Origin: CAJCIY01 sp964245825
Lineage (GTDB): Bacteria > Actinomycetota > Actinomycetes > Mycobacteriales > CAJCIY01
Length of the DNA stretch: 64,000 nt
NCBI GenBank assembly: GCA_964245825.1
Contig: CAXTNT010000009.1
Location: 92,889-156,888, forward strand
Direction of reading: 5' to 3'
The notes under the pieces are model-generated. The model was given only the letters and a program-made list of their open reading frames with translations, was not told the DNA's origin and did not search any database. A program made the position numbers and the translations under genes. Below are positions 57,033-64,000 of the stretch, in pieces. How positions within the stretch are numbered: position 1 is the stretch's first letter; the number at the start of each line of letters is the position of its first letter.

Positions 57033-58457
57033 GTGTTCACCAGCCCCGACGAGATGCTCGCCTACGTGCGGGACAACGACGTCGAGTTCGTCGATGTCCG
57101 CTTCTGCGACCTGCCAGGCGTGATGCAGCACTTCACGACCACGGCTCGCGCCTTCAACGAGGACGTGTTCTCCGACGGCCTGGGCTTCGACGGATCCTCG
57201 ATCCGCGGGTTCCAACAGATCCACGAGTCCGACATGCTGCTGCTGCCCGACGTCACCAGCGCCCGGCTCGACCCCTTCCGCGACCACAAGACGCTGCTGC
57301 TGAACTTCTTCATCCACGACCCGCTGACCGGCGAGCAGTACACCCGGGACCCGCGCAACGTGGCCAAGAAGGCCGAGACCTACCTCAAGGGCACCGGCAT
57401 CGCCGACGCGTCGTACTTCGGTGCCGAGGCCGAGTTCTACATCTTCGACTCCATCCGGTACGACACGAACCAGGCCGAGTCGTACTTCCACATCGACGCG
57501 CTGCCCGCGGCCTGGAACACCGGCACCGACGAGCCGGGCGGCAACAAGGGCTACAAGCCGCGCTACAAGGGCGGCTACTTCCCGGTCTCCCCGACCGACC
57601 ACTATGCGGACCTGCGCGACGAGATGGTCATCGAGATCGAGAAGGCCGGCATGGTCATCGAGCGGGCGCACCACGAGGTGGGCTCTGCCGGCCAGGCCGA
57701 GATCAACTACCGGTTCGACACCCTGCTGACCGCCGCCGACGACATGATGATGTTCAAGTACATCGTGAAGAACGTGGCCTGGCGCAACGGCAAGACGGCC
57801 ACCTTCATGCCGAAGCCGATCTTCGGCGACAACGGCTCGGGCATGCACTGCCACCAGTCGCTGTGGAAGGACGGCGCGCCGTTGTTCTACGACGAGATCG
57901 GCTATGCCGGCCTGTCGGACATGGCGCGCTACTACATCGGCGGTCTGCTCAAGCACGCCCCGTCGCTGCTGGCCTTCACCAACCCGACGGTGAACTCGTA
58001 CCACCGACTCGTGCCGGGCTTCGAGGCTCCGGTCAACCTGGTCTACAGCCAGCGAAACCGCTCAGCGTGCATCCGCATCCCGATCACCGGGCCGAACCCC
58101 AAGGCCAAGCGGCTCGAGTTCCGCTGTCCGGACCCGTCGTCGAACCCGTACCTGGCCTTCTCGGCGATGCTTATGGCCGGTCTCGACGGCATCAAGAACA
58201 AGATCGAGCCGCATGCTCCGGTCGACAAGGACCTCTACGAGCTGCCCCCGGACGAGCTGGCCCAGGTGCCGCAGGTGCCGGCCTCGCTCGACCGGGTGCT
58301 CGACCGGCTGGAGACCGACCACGACTATCTGCTCGAGGGTGGTGTCTTCACCCCGGACCTGATCGAGACGTGGATCTCGTACAAGCGGGAGAACGAGATC
58401 GACCAGATGCGGCTCCGGCCCCACCCGTACGAGTTCGCGCTGTATTACGACATCTGA
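57033..58457 (+). CDS. glnA: Glutamine synthetase type I
   Basis: Main ammonium-assimilating enzyme. The 474-aa protein is of GSI-beta length. It has FDGSSIRGFQQIHESDM, the ATP and glutamate sites in FGDNGSGMHCHQSLW and LVYSQRNRSACIRIP, and the adenylylation tyrosine in KDLYELPPDE, so control by a GlnE-type adenylyltransferase is expected. GTG 57033 has AGGAGG 6 nt upstream. It corresponds to glnA1 (Rv2220). A hairpin follows the stop. glnE and glnD are not in the window. Confidence 0.96.
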   Translation: MFTSPDEMLAYVRDNDVEFVDVRFCDLPGVMQHFTTTARAFNEDVFSDGLGFDGSSIRGFQQIHESDMLLLPDVTSARLDPFRDHKTLLLNFFIHDPLTGEQYTRDPRNVAKKAETYLKGTGIADASYFGAEAEFYIFDSIRYDTNQAESYFHIDALPAAWNTGTDEPGGNKGYKPRYKGGYFPVSPTDHYADLRDEMVIEIEKAGMVIERAHHEVGSAGQAEINYRFDTLLTAADDMMMFKYIVKNVAWRNGKTATFMPKPIFGDNGSGMHCHQSLWKDGAPLFYDEIGYAGLSDMARYYIGGLLKHAPSLLAFTNPTVNSYHRLVPGFEAPVNLVYSQRNRSACIRIPITGPNPKAKRLEFRCPDPSSNPYLAFSAMLMAGLDGIKNKIEPHAPVDKDLYELPPDELAQVPQVPASLDRVLDRLETDHDYLLEGGVFTPDLIETWISYKRENEIDQMRLRPHPYEFALYYDI

Positions 58458-58460
58458 GCT

Positions 58461-58506
58461 GGTGGACTCGCCGCAAGAAGCCTGATTCTCCGCCTCCGAG
58501 TCCACC
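58461..58506 (+). terminator. Candidate glnA terminator hairpin
   Basis: Perfect 10-bp inverted repeat ggtggactcg (58461-58470) and cgagtccacc (58497-58506), 4 nt past the glnA stop, with a 26-nt loop. No U-tract follows. Confidence 0.55.
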
Positions 58507-58569
58507 GAGCAAGGCCCTCAACGGGAAGCCGCGCAGGTTTGCCGTCACGAGGTGGGTGGGCGCTGGCAC

Positions 58570-58737
58570 CTACAGCCGCAGCCAGAACGTGGTGTCCTTC
58601 GTGTCGTCCGTCATCTGCTCCACGAACGGACGCCAACGACGATCGGGCAGTCTCGCTTGCTCGAACGGCAGCGCGTTCATGAGGCGCAGCGTCCGACTCA
58701 TCGCCAGCTCGGCTGCAGCCGGCTCGAGGCCGGTCAT
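58570..58737 (-). CDS. Small ORF of uncertain status (55 aa)
   Basis: Starts MTGLEPAAAELAMSRTLRLM and ends DTKDTTFWLRL, with a balanced, helix-forming composition unlike the surrounding Arg-rich shadow frames. It ends near the glnA 3' spacer and is divergent from the HTH-like gene at 58761. No family recognised; it may be a remnant. Confidence 0.3.
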   Translation of the reverse strand: MTGLEPAAAELAMSRTLRLMNALPFEQARLPDRRWRPFVEQMTDDTKDTTFWLRL

Positions 58738-58760
58738 CGTCGTCTGGTTCCCGTGATCAC

Positions 58761-59033
58761 ATGCCCCGCACCGTGAAGGAGATCCTCGAGCACTCCGAGG
58801 ACCTGGCCGCCCGCTTCGAGGACTACGAACCCAACGCCGACGACGAGCGCGACCCTGTCGCCTTCGCGAAGCTCCGCGACGCTGTGACCTCAAGAGCTGA
58901 GGCCGAGGGTGCGATCACCGACGCGGTCGCGTCTGCGCGCGCGAGTGGCTACTCGTGGGCCTTCATCGGGAACCTGCTCGGCACCTCTGGCGAGGCCGCA
59001 CGGCAGCGCTACGGCCGCACGCAAGACGCCTGA
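58761..59033 (+). CDS. Small HTH-like protein (antitoxin or regulator-like)
   Basis: A 90-aa protein: a charged N-terminal half (VKEILEHSEDLAARFEDYEP) and a C-terminal helix-turn-helix-like segment SGYSWAFIGNLLGTSGEAARQRYG, typical of short actinobacterial proteins that may act as antitoxins or DNA-binding regulators. No obvious toxin lies beside it; the 55-aa ORF on the other strand is too short to judge. ATG start. Confidence 0.65.
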   Translation: MPRTVKEILEHSEDLAARFEDYEPNADDERDPVAFAKLRDAVTSRAEAEGAITDAVASARASGYSWAFIGNLLGTSGEAARQRYGRTQDA

Positions 59034-59241
59034 GACTTCTCATGACTTCCCACTCAGCGTCGTCCACAGGTTCCGCCTGCCGGTACCTCAGGCCGATGCG
59101 GCAACCTCGGGCGTCTCCTACATTCCTGATTGCGACCAGCCCGACCGGGCGAGTCGCGAGAGCAGGAACCACCCGGCCGGCCATTCCTCGCGGCCGCGTC
59201 GCGGAGTTCGCCGCGATCCACAGCCGACGTCAGGATGCCGC

Positions 59242-61509
59242 ATGCGCCTTCCATCGGATCAGTGCACCAGCAGGTGCGCCGCCGCCCTGCCGGCCCGGGC
59301 GACCGCGAAGTTCTCCACGCTGACGATCGCTGCCGTGCTGGCGCTTGCCGCTGTGCTCCCGGTCAACGTCGCGGTGGCTGCGACCCGCGCCATGCCGCCC
59401 GCGCCGAGAGCACCGGGCAGCGACCACCCCGTGGTCCTCATCACCGGCGACGTGGTTCATGCCACCAGCGCCGGTGTGGCCGTCGAAGCCTCCCCTCGGT
59501 CGGGCGACTCATCCCAATTCCAGATTGCGCATCTCGGGTCCGCGACGTACGTCATTCCTGAGATCGCGCGCCCGTACGTGGGTCGCTATCTGGATCCCGA
59601 GCTCTTCAACGTGGCCGCGCTCGCGGCGCAGCAGTCCACCGGGCAGTGCGGGCCGACGATGCGGTTCTCCGTCACCCCCGGCGTCGGCATCGGCGCAGGC
59701 ATCGCGGGGCTGCGCGTCACCGCTCGGTCCGCGACGTCCGTCGAGGGCTGTCTGACACCTGCCGGGTCGAAGGCCTTCGTTCAGTTGCTGGCGGCGCACC
59801 GGCGGGCGGACCTGCACCGCAGGGGCTCTGCGGCCGGCCCTCTGTGGCCAGCGGTCACCTGGGTGGCACCGGAGACATCCCAGACGGCGGCGGCGCGGGT
59901 CACGCCAGCATTTCCCGAGCGAACCCTTTCGGTGCACGTGCTCGACCGGCATGGGGCCCCGGTGCGGTTCACGCTCGTCACACTGACTAACACCGACGAT
60001 CAGCGCAGGTATTCGGCATTCGTCCCTGTTGTGAACGGTCTGGCGAAAGTGAGCGCGCCGGCCGGCGATTACAGCGCCTACGCGGACGTGACCGACGTGG
60101 ACAACGTCACCGGACGCCTCATTGAACGAATTGTGATAGCCACCGATTTCGATTTTCGCGCTTCGGGACAGGCTCTGGTGCTGGACGCCCGGACCGCCAC
60201 CAGCAAGCCCACGATCCGCACGCCGCGGCGAGCCGGCGTGCAGTCGCTTCAACTGGAATGGGACCGGGTCGACAACCTCGGCGCTCCGGCCGTCGGCGTG
60301 AATCAGATCTACTCCGACCCGAGCGTGGATGTACGGATCACCCCCGCCCCCGCGGCCCGAATCGGCGCTCAACATTGGGTCACCTACTGGTCGCTCGCGA
60401 GTACCCCTGCGCGCGGGATCCCTTACAGTTACGACCTTCTGTTCGACGATGCACGGGTGAATGCCGACCAGAGCCGAGCCGTCGCGTCCGGACAGCTCGC
60501 GACCGTTCACGCGCGGTACTTCTCCGACGGTCAGCCGCGGGCCGCGCAGTTCGGCCGCGCGCCGCTGTTGCGCGGCGGGTACCAAATAGTGCTGGGGGCG
60601 CTGCCCACCCCAAGCGTGCGGACCGAGCAGGTCCGCAGCCCCGCGGGAACGCTCTGGACATCGGTGCTGATCGGAGACGCGACCACCCTGACCCTCGGCG
60701 TCACCGACGGCTGGCGGCTCTACCCCCCGGGCGCGCAGTCGGCGGCGGACTGGCTTCGGCCGGCGTTGTTGCCTGGTTTCCAGGTGCCGACGAACGACAG
60801 TGAGCCCTTCGAGTGCCCGGCCTGCCGGTCGGGCGGCGAACTGTCCCTGCAGTTGGCCGCACTGACTGACAGCACACCTGGGCACGCGGGAATCCTGGAC
60901 ATTCCCGCTGACGACTCCCGATCGGCCCGGCTGCGACTGTACCGGGACGGCGTGCTGGTGGCCGACCTGCCGAACACGACGACGGCACAGGTTCCGGTTC
61001 CCGCCGGGCCTGGCAGCTATCGACTGCTGTTCGAACTGGATCGAACCAAAACCGGTGCGCTCGGGTCGATCCGGGCCCGTACCGAACTCACCTTCGCCTC
61101 CTCCGAGCACCAGGGACAACAGGCGCCGGTGAGCTGGACCTGTGCCGCGGACCAACCTGACGCGCCATGCCGGGTCCTGCCCGTACTCCAGGTCCGGGCG
61201 CCTCTTCCGGTGGACCTCCAAGGCCGGATTGCAGCGGGGGCCGATCACCTGGTCGACGTGGTCGTCAGCCACGTGTCTGGTGCGACTACCTCGTCTATCA
61301 CGAAACTCGTGGTCGAGACGAGCGGGAATGGCAGTGCTTGGACAACCGCGCCGACCTGGCGGCAGTCCGATGGTCACTACACCGCGCTGCTCCCGACCGA
61401 CGTGCCCTCCCAGGACCACACGGTCGACCTGCGGATAACCACCGCCGATGCGACCGGCAGCACACTGCAGCAGACATCGTGGGCCGCCTACTCCATCCCG
61501 ACGAGATAG
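59242..61509 (+). CDS. Large secreted protein resembling an S8 peptidase without its catalytic domain
   Basis: A 755-aa exported protein with a signal segment (STLTIAAVLALAAVLPVNVAV, about 26-46). The opening after it, VVLITGDVVHATSAGVAV and later YVIPEIARPYVGRYLDPELF, matches the N-terminal prodomain of actinobacterial S8-family peptidases. The middle and C-terminal parts (RTLSVHVLDRHGAPVRFTL, VNGLAKVSAPAGDYSAY, repeated beta-rich segments) match their C-terminal accessory domains. No Asp-His-Ser catalytic blocks are found. It precedes an S53 peptidase gene by 7 nt. Less GC-rich codons occur around 60120-60170. It may assist, inhibit or anchor the protease; unproven. Confidence 0.7.
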   Translation: MRLPSDQCTSRCAAALPARATAKFSTLTIAAVLALAAVLPVNVAVAATRAMPPAPRAPGSDHPVVLITGDVVHATSAGVAVEASPRSGDSSQFQIAHLGSATYVIPEIARPYVGRYLDPELFNVAALAAQQSTGQCGPTMRFSVTPGVGIGAGIAGLRVTARSATSVEGCLTPAGSKAFVQLLAAHRRADLHRRGSAAGPLWPAVTWVAPETSQTAAARVTPAFPERTLSVHVLDRHGAPVRFTLVTLTNTDDQRRYSAFVPVVNGLAKVSAPAGDYSAYADVTDVDNVTGRLIERIVIATDFDFRASGQALVLDARTATSKPTIRTPRRAGVQSLQLEWDRVDNLGAPAVGVNQIYSDPSVDVRITPAPAARIGAQHWVTYWSLASTPARGIPYSYDLLFDDARVNADQSRAVASGQLATVHARYFSDGQPRAAQFGRAPLLRGGYQIVLGALPTPSVRTEQVRSPAGTLWTSVLIGDATTLTLGVTDGWRLYPPGAQSAADWLRPALLPGFQVPTNDSEPFECPACRSGGELSLQLAALTDSTPGHAGILDIPADDSRSARLRLYRDGVLVADLPNTTTAQVPVPAGPGSYRLLFELDRTKTGALGSIRARTELTFASSEHQGQQAPVSWTCAADQPDAPCRVLPVLQVRAPLPVDLQGRIAAGADHLVDVVVSHVSGATTSSITKLVVETSGNGSAWTTAPTWRQSDGHYTALLPTDVPSQDHTVDLRITTADATGSTLQQTSWAAYSIPTR

Positions 61510-61516
61510 GTCGCCC

Positions 61517-62725
61517 GTGTCGCTTATCAAGGCGTTGCCCGCGCTCGGCTTGTCTGCGATCGCCCTGGCCGCCGCGGTTGCACCCGCTCCAACCGCTGCC
61601 CAGGCAGCACCGACAGCCGCGCGCGACAGCGCAGCCCATGCGGCCTGCCCCACACCCGCGAAACAGGACCAGGCGCGTTGTCTGGCCCGGTACAGATCTG
61701 CCGCCGGAAACCACCCGGATTCGGGGGCAGCGAGCAGCCCAGAGGGTTACGGCCCCAGCGATCTGCGGTCCGCCTACCGACTGCCAGCGACCGGCGGCCA
61801 CGGGCGGACGGTTGCGGTGGTCGCGGCGTACGACGATCCACGGGTCGAGGCCGACCTCGCGGTGTACCGCTCCCGCTTCGGGCTGCCGGCCTGCACCAAG
61901 GGCAGTTCCTGCCTCCGGGTCGTGGGCCAACGTGGCTCCCCGTCACAGCTCCCCGTCCCCGACGCTGGTTGGGGAATCGAGACCTCCCTGGATCTCGACA
62001 TGGTCTCGGCAGCCTGCGCGGACTGCTCCCTGCTGCTCGTCGAGGCCGACTCGTCGGACATTCCCGACCTCGCACTGTCCGTCGAAACGGCGGTTCGCCT
62101 CGGGGCGGACGTGGTCACCAACAGCTACGGTCTGGACGAATACCACGGCGTCCTGAAGTACGCCAAGCACTACGAACATCCGGGGGTTCCCGTCGTGGCT
62201 GCCACTGGTGACGACGGCTTCCGTGCGGCGTCGTTCCCCGCCGCGCTCCGCTCGGTGTTGGCGGTGGGCGGCACGAGCCTGGTCCGGACGGCGACCGGAT
62301 GGAGTGAGCGCGCCTGGGCCGACGGCGGCAGTGGCTGTTCGGCGTACGTGGCCAAGCCAGCCTGGCAGCACGACCGGAACTGCAGCATGCGTGTCACCGC
62401 CGACCTCGCCGCAATCGCCGACCCCGCGACGGGACCCGCGTTCTACGACACGTTCGGGCTCGGCACCGACGGCGGTTGGATGGTCGGTGGGGGTACGAGC
62501 GTGGCCTCGCCGCTGGTCGCCGGCATGATTGGTCTGGCTGGCGCCGCCGGCGCGAAGGTCGGCATCCCTGGCTACGTCTACGCGCACCGGTCCGGATTTC
62601 ACGATGTCGTCGGCGGCTCGAACGGGTTCTGCGGCGGGGACTACCTCTGTACCGCACTACCGGGGTACGACGCGCCGACCGGCGTCGGCGCGCCGCGCGG
62701 TCTCAGCGGCCTCGGTGGCGGCTGA
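61517..62725 (+). CDS. Secreted S53 (sedolisin-type) serine-carboxyl peptidase
   Basis: A 402-aa exported protease. Signal segment LPALGLSAIALAAAVAPA, then a short spacer and the catalytic domain: YGPSDLRSAYRLP, the Glu/Asp pair in WGIETSLDLDMVSAACADC, TNSYGLDEY and the nucleophile Ser in GGTSVASPLVAGMIG. The propeptide usual for sedolisins is very short (about 45 residues) or missing. The GTG at 61517 follows the previous stop closely, so it probably belongs to the same operon as the S8-like protein. It ends within 23 nt overlap of the convergent surface-protein gene. Confidence 0.8.
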   Translation: MSLIKALPALGLSAIALAAAVAPAPTAAQAAPTAARDSAAHAACPTPAKQDQARCLARYRSAAGNHPDSGAASSPEGYGPSDLRSAYRLPATGGHGRTVAVVAAYDDPRVEADLAVYRSRFGLPACTKGSSCLRVVGQRGSPSQLPVPDAGWGIETSLDLDMVSAACADCSLLLVEADSSDIPDLALSVETAVRLGADVVTNSYGLDEYHGVLKYAKHYEHPGVPVVAATGDDGFRAASFPAALRSVLAVGGTSLVRTATGWSERAWADGGSGCSAYVAKPAWQHDRNCSMRVTADLAAIADPATGPAFYDTFGLGTDGGWMVGGGTSVASPLVAGMIGLAGAAGAKVGIPGYVYAHRSGFHDVVGGSNGFCGGDYLCTALPGYDAPTGVGAPRGLSGLGGG

Positions 62726-64000
62726 CCGCACCCGCACGCAGCCGTTCTTGCGATCCGAGGCCTAGCTCAGCCGTCGACGCCTCGTCGTCCTGATCGCGGC
62801 GCCGCCAGGCGATCAGGAAGATCGCACCGATCAGCGCTGCCGACACGACACCCGTGAGCGACCAGAGCCAGGCGCCCGCGCCTCCGGTGTGCCCGGTCGA
62901 CACGCTGCTGGGCACGGCGCCGGTCGCTGCCGCATCGCGGATGACGATGCCGACCATCAGGCTCGCCCGCCGGCCGCTCACGGCGGTCCCCGAGACCACG
63001 AGCGTGTGGTCGCCTGCCTGCATCGTCGGCGCCAGCGCGAACTCCGCCACACCACTGTGATCCGAACCGATGCGCAACTGGTCGAGCAGGACCGGCGTGG
63101 ACATCCCCCAGACCTTGGCCATGCTACCGCTCTGGAGACCGTCGACCCAGAGGTGCAGCTGCCCGCGCCGATCGACCGTGAGCTGGCGGCCCACCGAGAG
63201 TGGGACCTCGTGACCGTGAACCAGCGCGGCCAGCTGGAGGGTGAGTCCCCCGGCCGTGAGCACCACGCGGGTGGACGTCGTACTCAATGAGGACCGGACG
63301 ACGGTCCCGTCCATCGTCACGACACCGTGTCCGGGCCGCTGCTCGTCCGCTGCCGTCGGCGCGGACGGAGCGGCCGCTACCACGAGGCCTGATGGCGCCG
63401 ACGTACTGAGTGCGGCGGGCTGCGACGCTAGGGCTGCGGTGGGCGGCGCGCTGGTTCCTGACGACGACCCGGGCGCTCCGCTCGCCGCGGTGGGCTCGCT
63501 GGTCGGCTGGCTCGTCACCTGGGTCGGCACGGCACTGGCTGAGGGGGTCGGCGACACCGTAGGACGAGACGGCGTGGGAGTCGGCGAGACGGGGATCGCC
63601 GTGGCCGTGCCGGTGATCGTCGCGGTGGAGTTCGGGTGGCCGGGCTGGGTCACCGTCACCGTCACCGTTGACGACGCGCCAGGCGCGAGGCCGGTCACCG
63701 TGATGTGCGATCCCACCTGGCTCACCACACCACCGCCCGTCGCAGCCACCGAGTACGACAGCCCCGCGTCATAGTTCGAGATGTCGAACGTGAAGCCATC
63801 CGCGGTCGACGCCGGAACCGAGAAGGTCGGTGCGGTTCCCGCGGCCAGCGACGAACCCGTCAGCTGCGCCGAGGCATCCACATGTCCGACCTGGGACGCG
63901 GTCACTGTCACTGTCGAGGACACGCCCGCGACGAGGCCGGTCACCGTGACGTGCGCGCCCACCCGGCATCGACGCCCGCAAGGTCGCCGCCACCCGGACC
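62703..64000 (-). CDS. Surface stalk protein with Ig-like repeat, Pro/Ser/Thr linker and membrane anchor (5' end outside window)
   Basis: The visible 432 codons encode at least one full beta-repeat of about 80 residues (FDISNYDAGLSYSVAATGGG to VTVTQPGHPNS) and part of a second, followed by a Pro/Ser/Thr-rich linker (SPTPTPSRPTVSPTPSASAV), a beta-rich domain with TLQLAALVHGHEVPLSVG, and a C-terminal membrane helix (VVSAALIGAIFLIAWRRR) with an acidic then basic cytoplasmic tail. This is a wall-spanning adhesin or stalk layout. The 5' end at the window edge reads poorly in frame near 63960 and may hold a shift. Overlaps the S53 gene tail by 23 nt. Confidence 0.7.
   Translation of the reverse strand, partial: SGWRRPCGRRCRVGAHVTVTGLVAGVSSTVTVTASQVGHVDASAQLTGSSLAAGTAPTFSVPASTADGFTFDISNYDAGLSYSVAATGGGVVSQVGSHITVTGLAPGASSTVTVTVTQPGHPNSTATITGTATAIPVSPTPTPSRPTVSPTPSASAVPTQVTSQPTSEPTAASGAPGSSSGTSAPPTAALASQPAALSTSAPSGLVVAAAPSAPTAADEQRPGHGVVTMDGTVVRSSLSTTSTRVVLTAGGLTLQLAALVHGHEVPLSVGRQLTVDRRGQLHLWVDGLQSGSMAKVWGMSTPVLLDQLRIGSDHSGVAEFALAPTMQAGDHTLVVSGTAVSGRRASLMVGIVIRDAAATGAVPSSVSTGHTGGAGAWLWSLTGVVSAALIGAIFLIAWRRRDQDDEASTAELGLGSQERLRAGAVSRHRGR

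Noticed and set aside
59034..59241. Coding sequence upstream of the large secreted protein
   Set aside because: The in-frame upstream extension lacks codon bias and the signal peptide begins after ATG 59242.
59509..61653. Minus-strand frame of 714 codons opposite the large secreted protein
   Set aside because: No motif and shadow-like composition; the plus strand has a signal peptide and a recognisable family pattern.

Overview
The window is a gene-dense, GC-rich stretch with many GTG starts and many 4-nt start/stop overlaps. It encodes marker proteins of Actinobacteria (Actinomycetia): a PimB'-type mannosyltransferase, SepH, DUF3043, DUF4191, the diheme QcrC with a three-helix QcrA, the small CtaF subunit and type RNase AS. 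From memory, the order of conserved genes follows M. tuberculosis Rv2179c to Rv2220 (RNase AS, PlsC, ArsA, SRPBCC, FadD15, PimB, NlpC/P60, exonuclease/UvrC-like, trpD, ctaE-qcrCAB, ctaF/ctaC, adoK, erpA, gcvT, pepA, sucB, TIGR01777, lipB, lipA, DUF4191, RDD, glnA). It also resembles the Streptomyces glkA to glnA region. I cannot place it below class level. A run of 10 Ns at 14190-14199 shows that this is a scaffolded draft assembly.

Layout: 1-12.4 kb holds RNA turnover and lipid or sugar activation genes (RNase AS, glycerol kinase, PlsC, a lipase-like hydrolase, ROK glucokinase, ArsA ATPase, two SRPBCC proteins, FadD15, PimB). 12.5-17.7 kb holds SepH, an NlpC/P60 hydrolase under a c-di-AMP (ydaO) riboswitch, a HIT protein and an exonuclease/GIY-YIG fusion. 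18-31.4 kb holds trpD and the respiratory supercomplex genes, ctaE-qcrC-qcrA-qcrB on + and ctaC-ctaD-ctaF on -. A four-gene glycan operon (rmlB, two glycosyltransferases and a Stealth-like protein) sits between the two halves. 31.5-36.8 kb holds sulfur and Fe-S genes (cysteine desulfurase, TusA, ErpA/IscA, NadA) with adenosine kinase. 36.9-47 kb holds an aldo-keto reductase, a CobT-like protein, gcvT, pepA, lpdA, sucB, a MaoC hydratase and a TIGR01777 epimerase. 47-52 kb holds a membrane pseudokinase and a compact FAD-oxidoreductase/PepE/DJ-1/APH-like cluster. 52-58.5 kb holds lipB-lipA, DUF4191, RDD, a DUF885 peptidase and glnA.

A metabolic theme is lipoate and C1 metabolism: lipB and lipA make the cofactor used by SucB (with Lpd) and by the glycine cleavage system that includes GcvT. 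A second theme is the bcc-aa3 supercomplex.

Beyond glnA (58.5-64 kb) the content changes to accessory, secreted proteins: a small HTH-like protein, a large exported protein resembling an S8 peptidase without its catalytic domain, an S53 (sedolisin) peptidase and a stalk-like surface protein cut by the window edge.

Most notable observations: the c-di-AMP riboswitch with a matching promoter; an apparent misassembly at the N-gap, where a 12-bp repeat flanks a foreign adaptor-protein fragment and removing 127 nt restores the NlpC/P60 frame; a degenerate kinase; a degenerate CobT; an atypical receiver protein; and the protease-less S8-like protein next to the S53 peptidase. I found no rRNA, tRNA, CRISPR array or insertion sequence.
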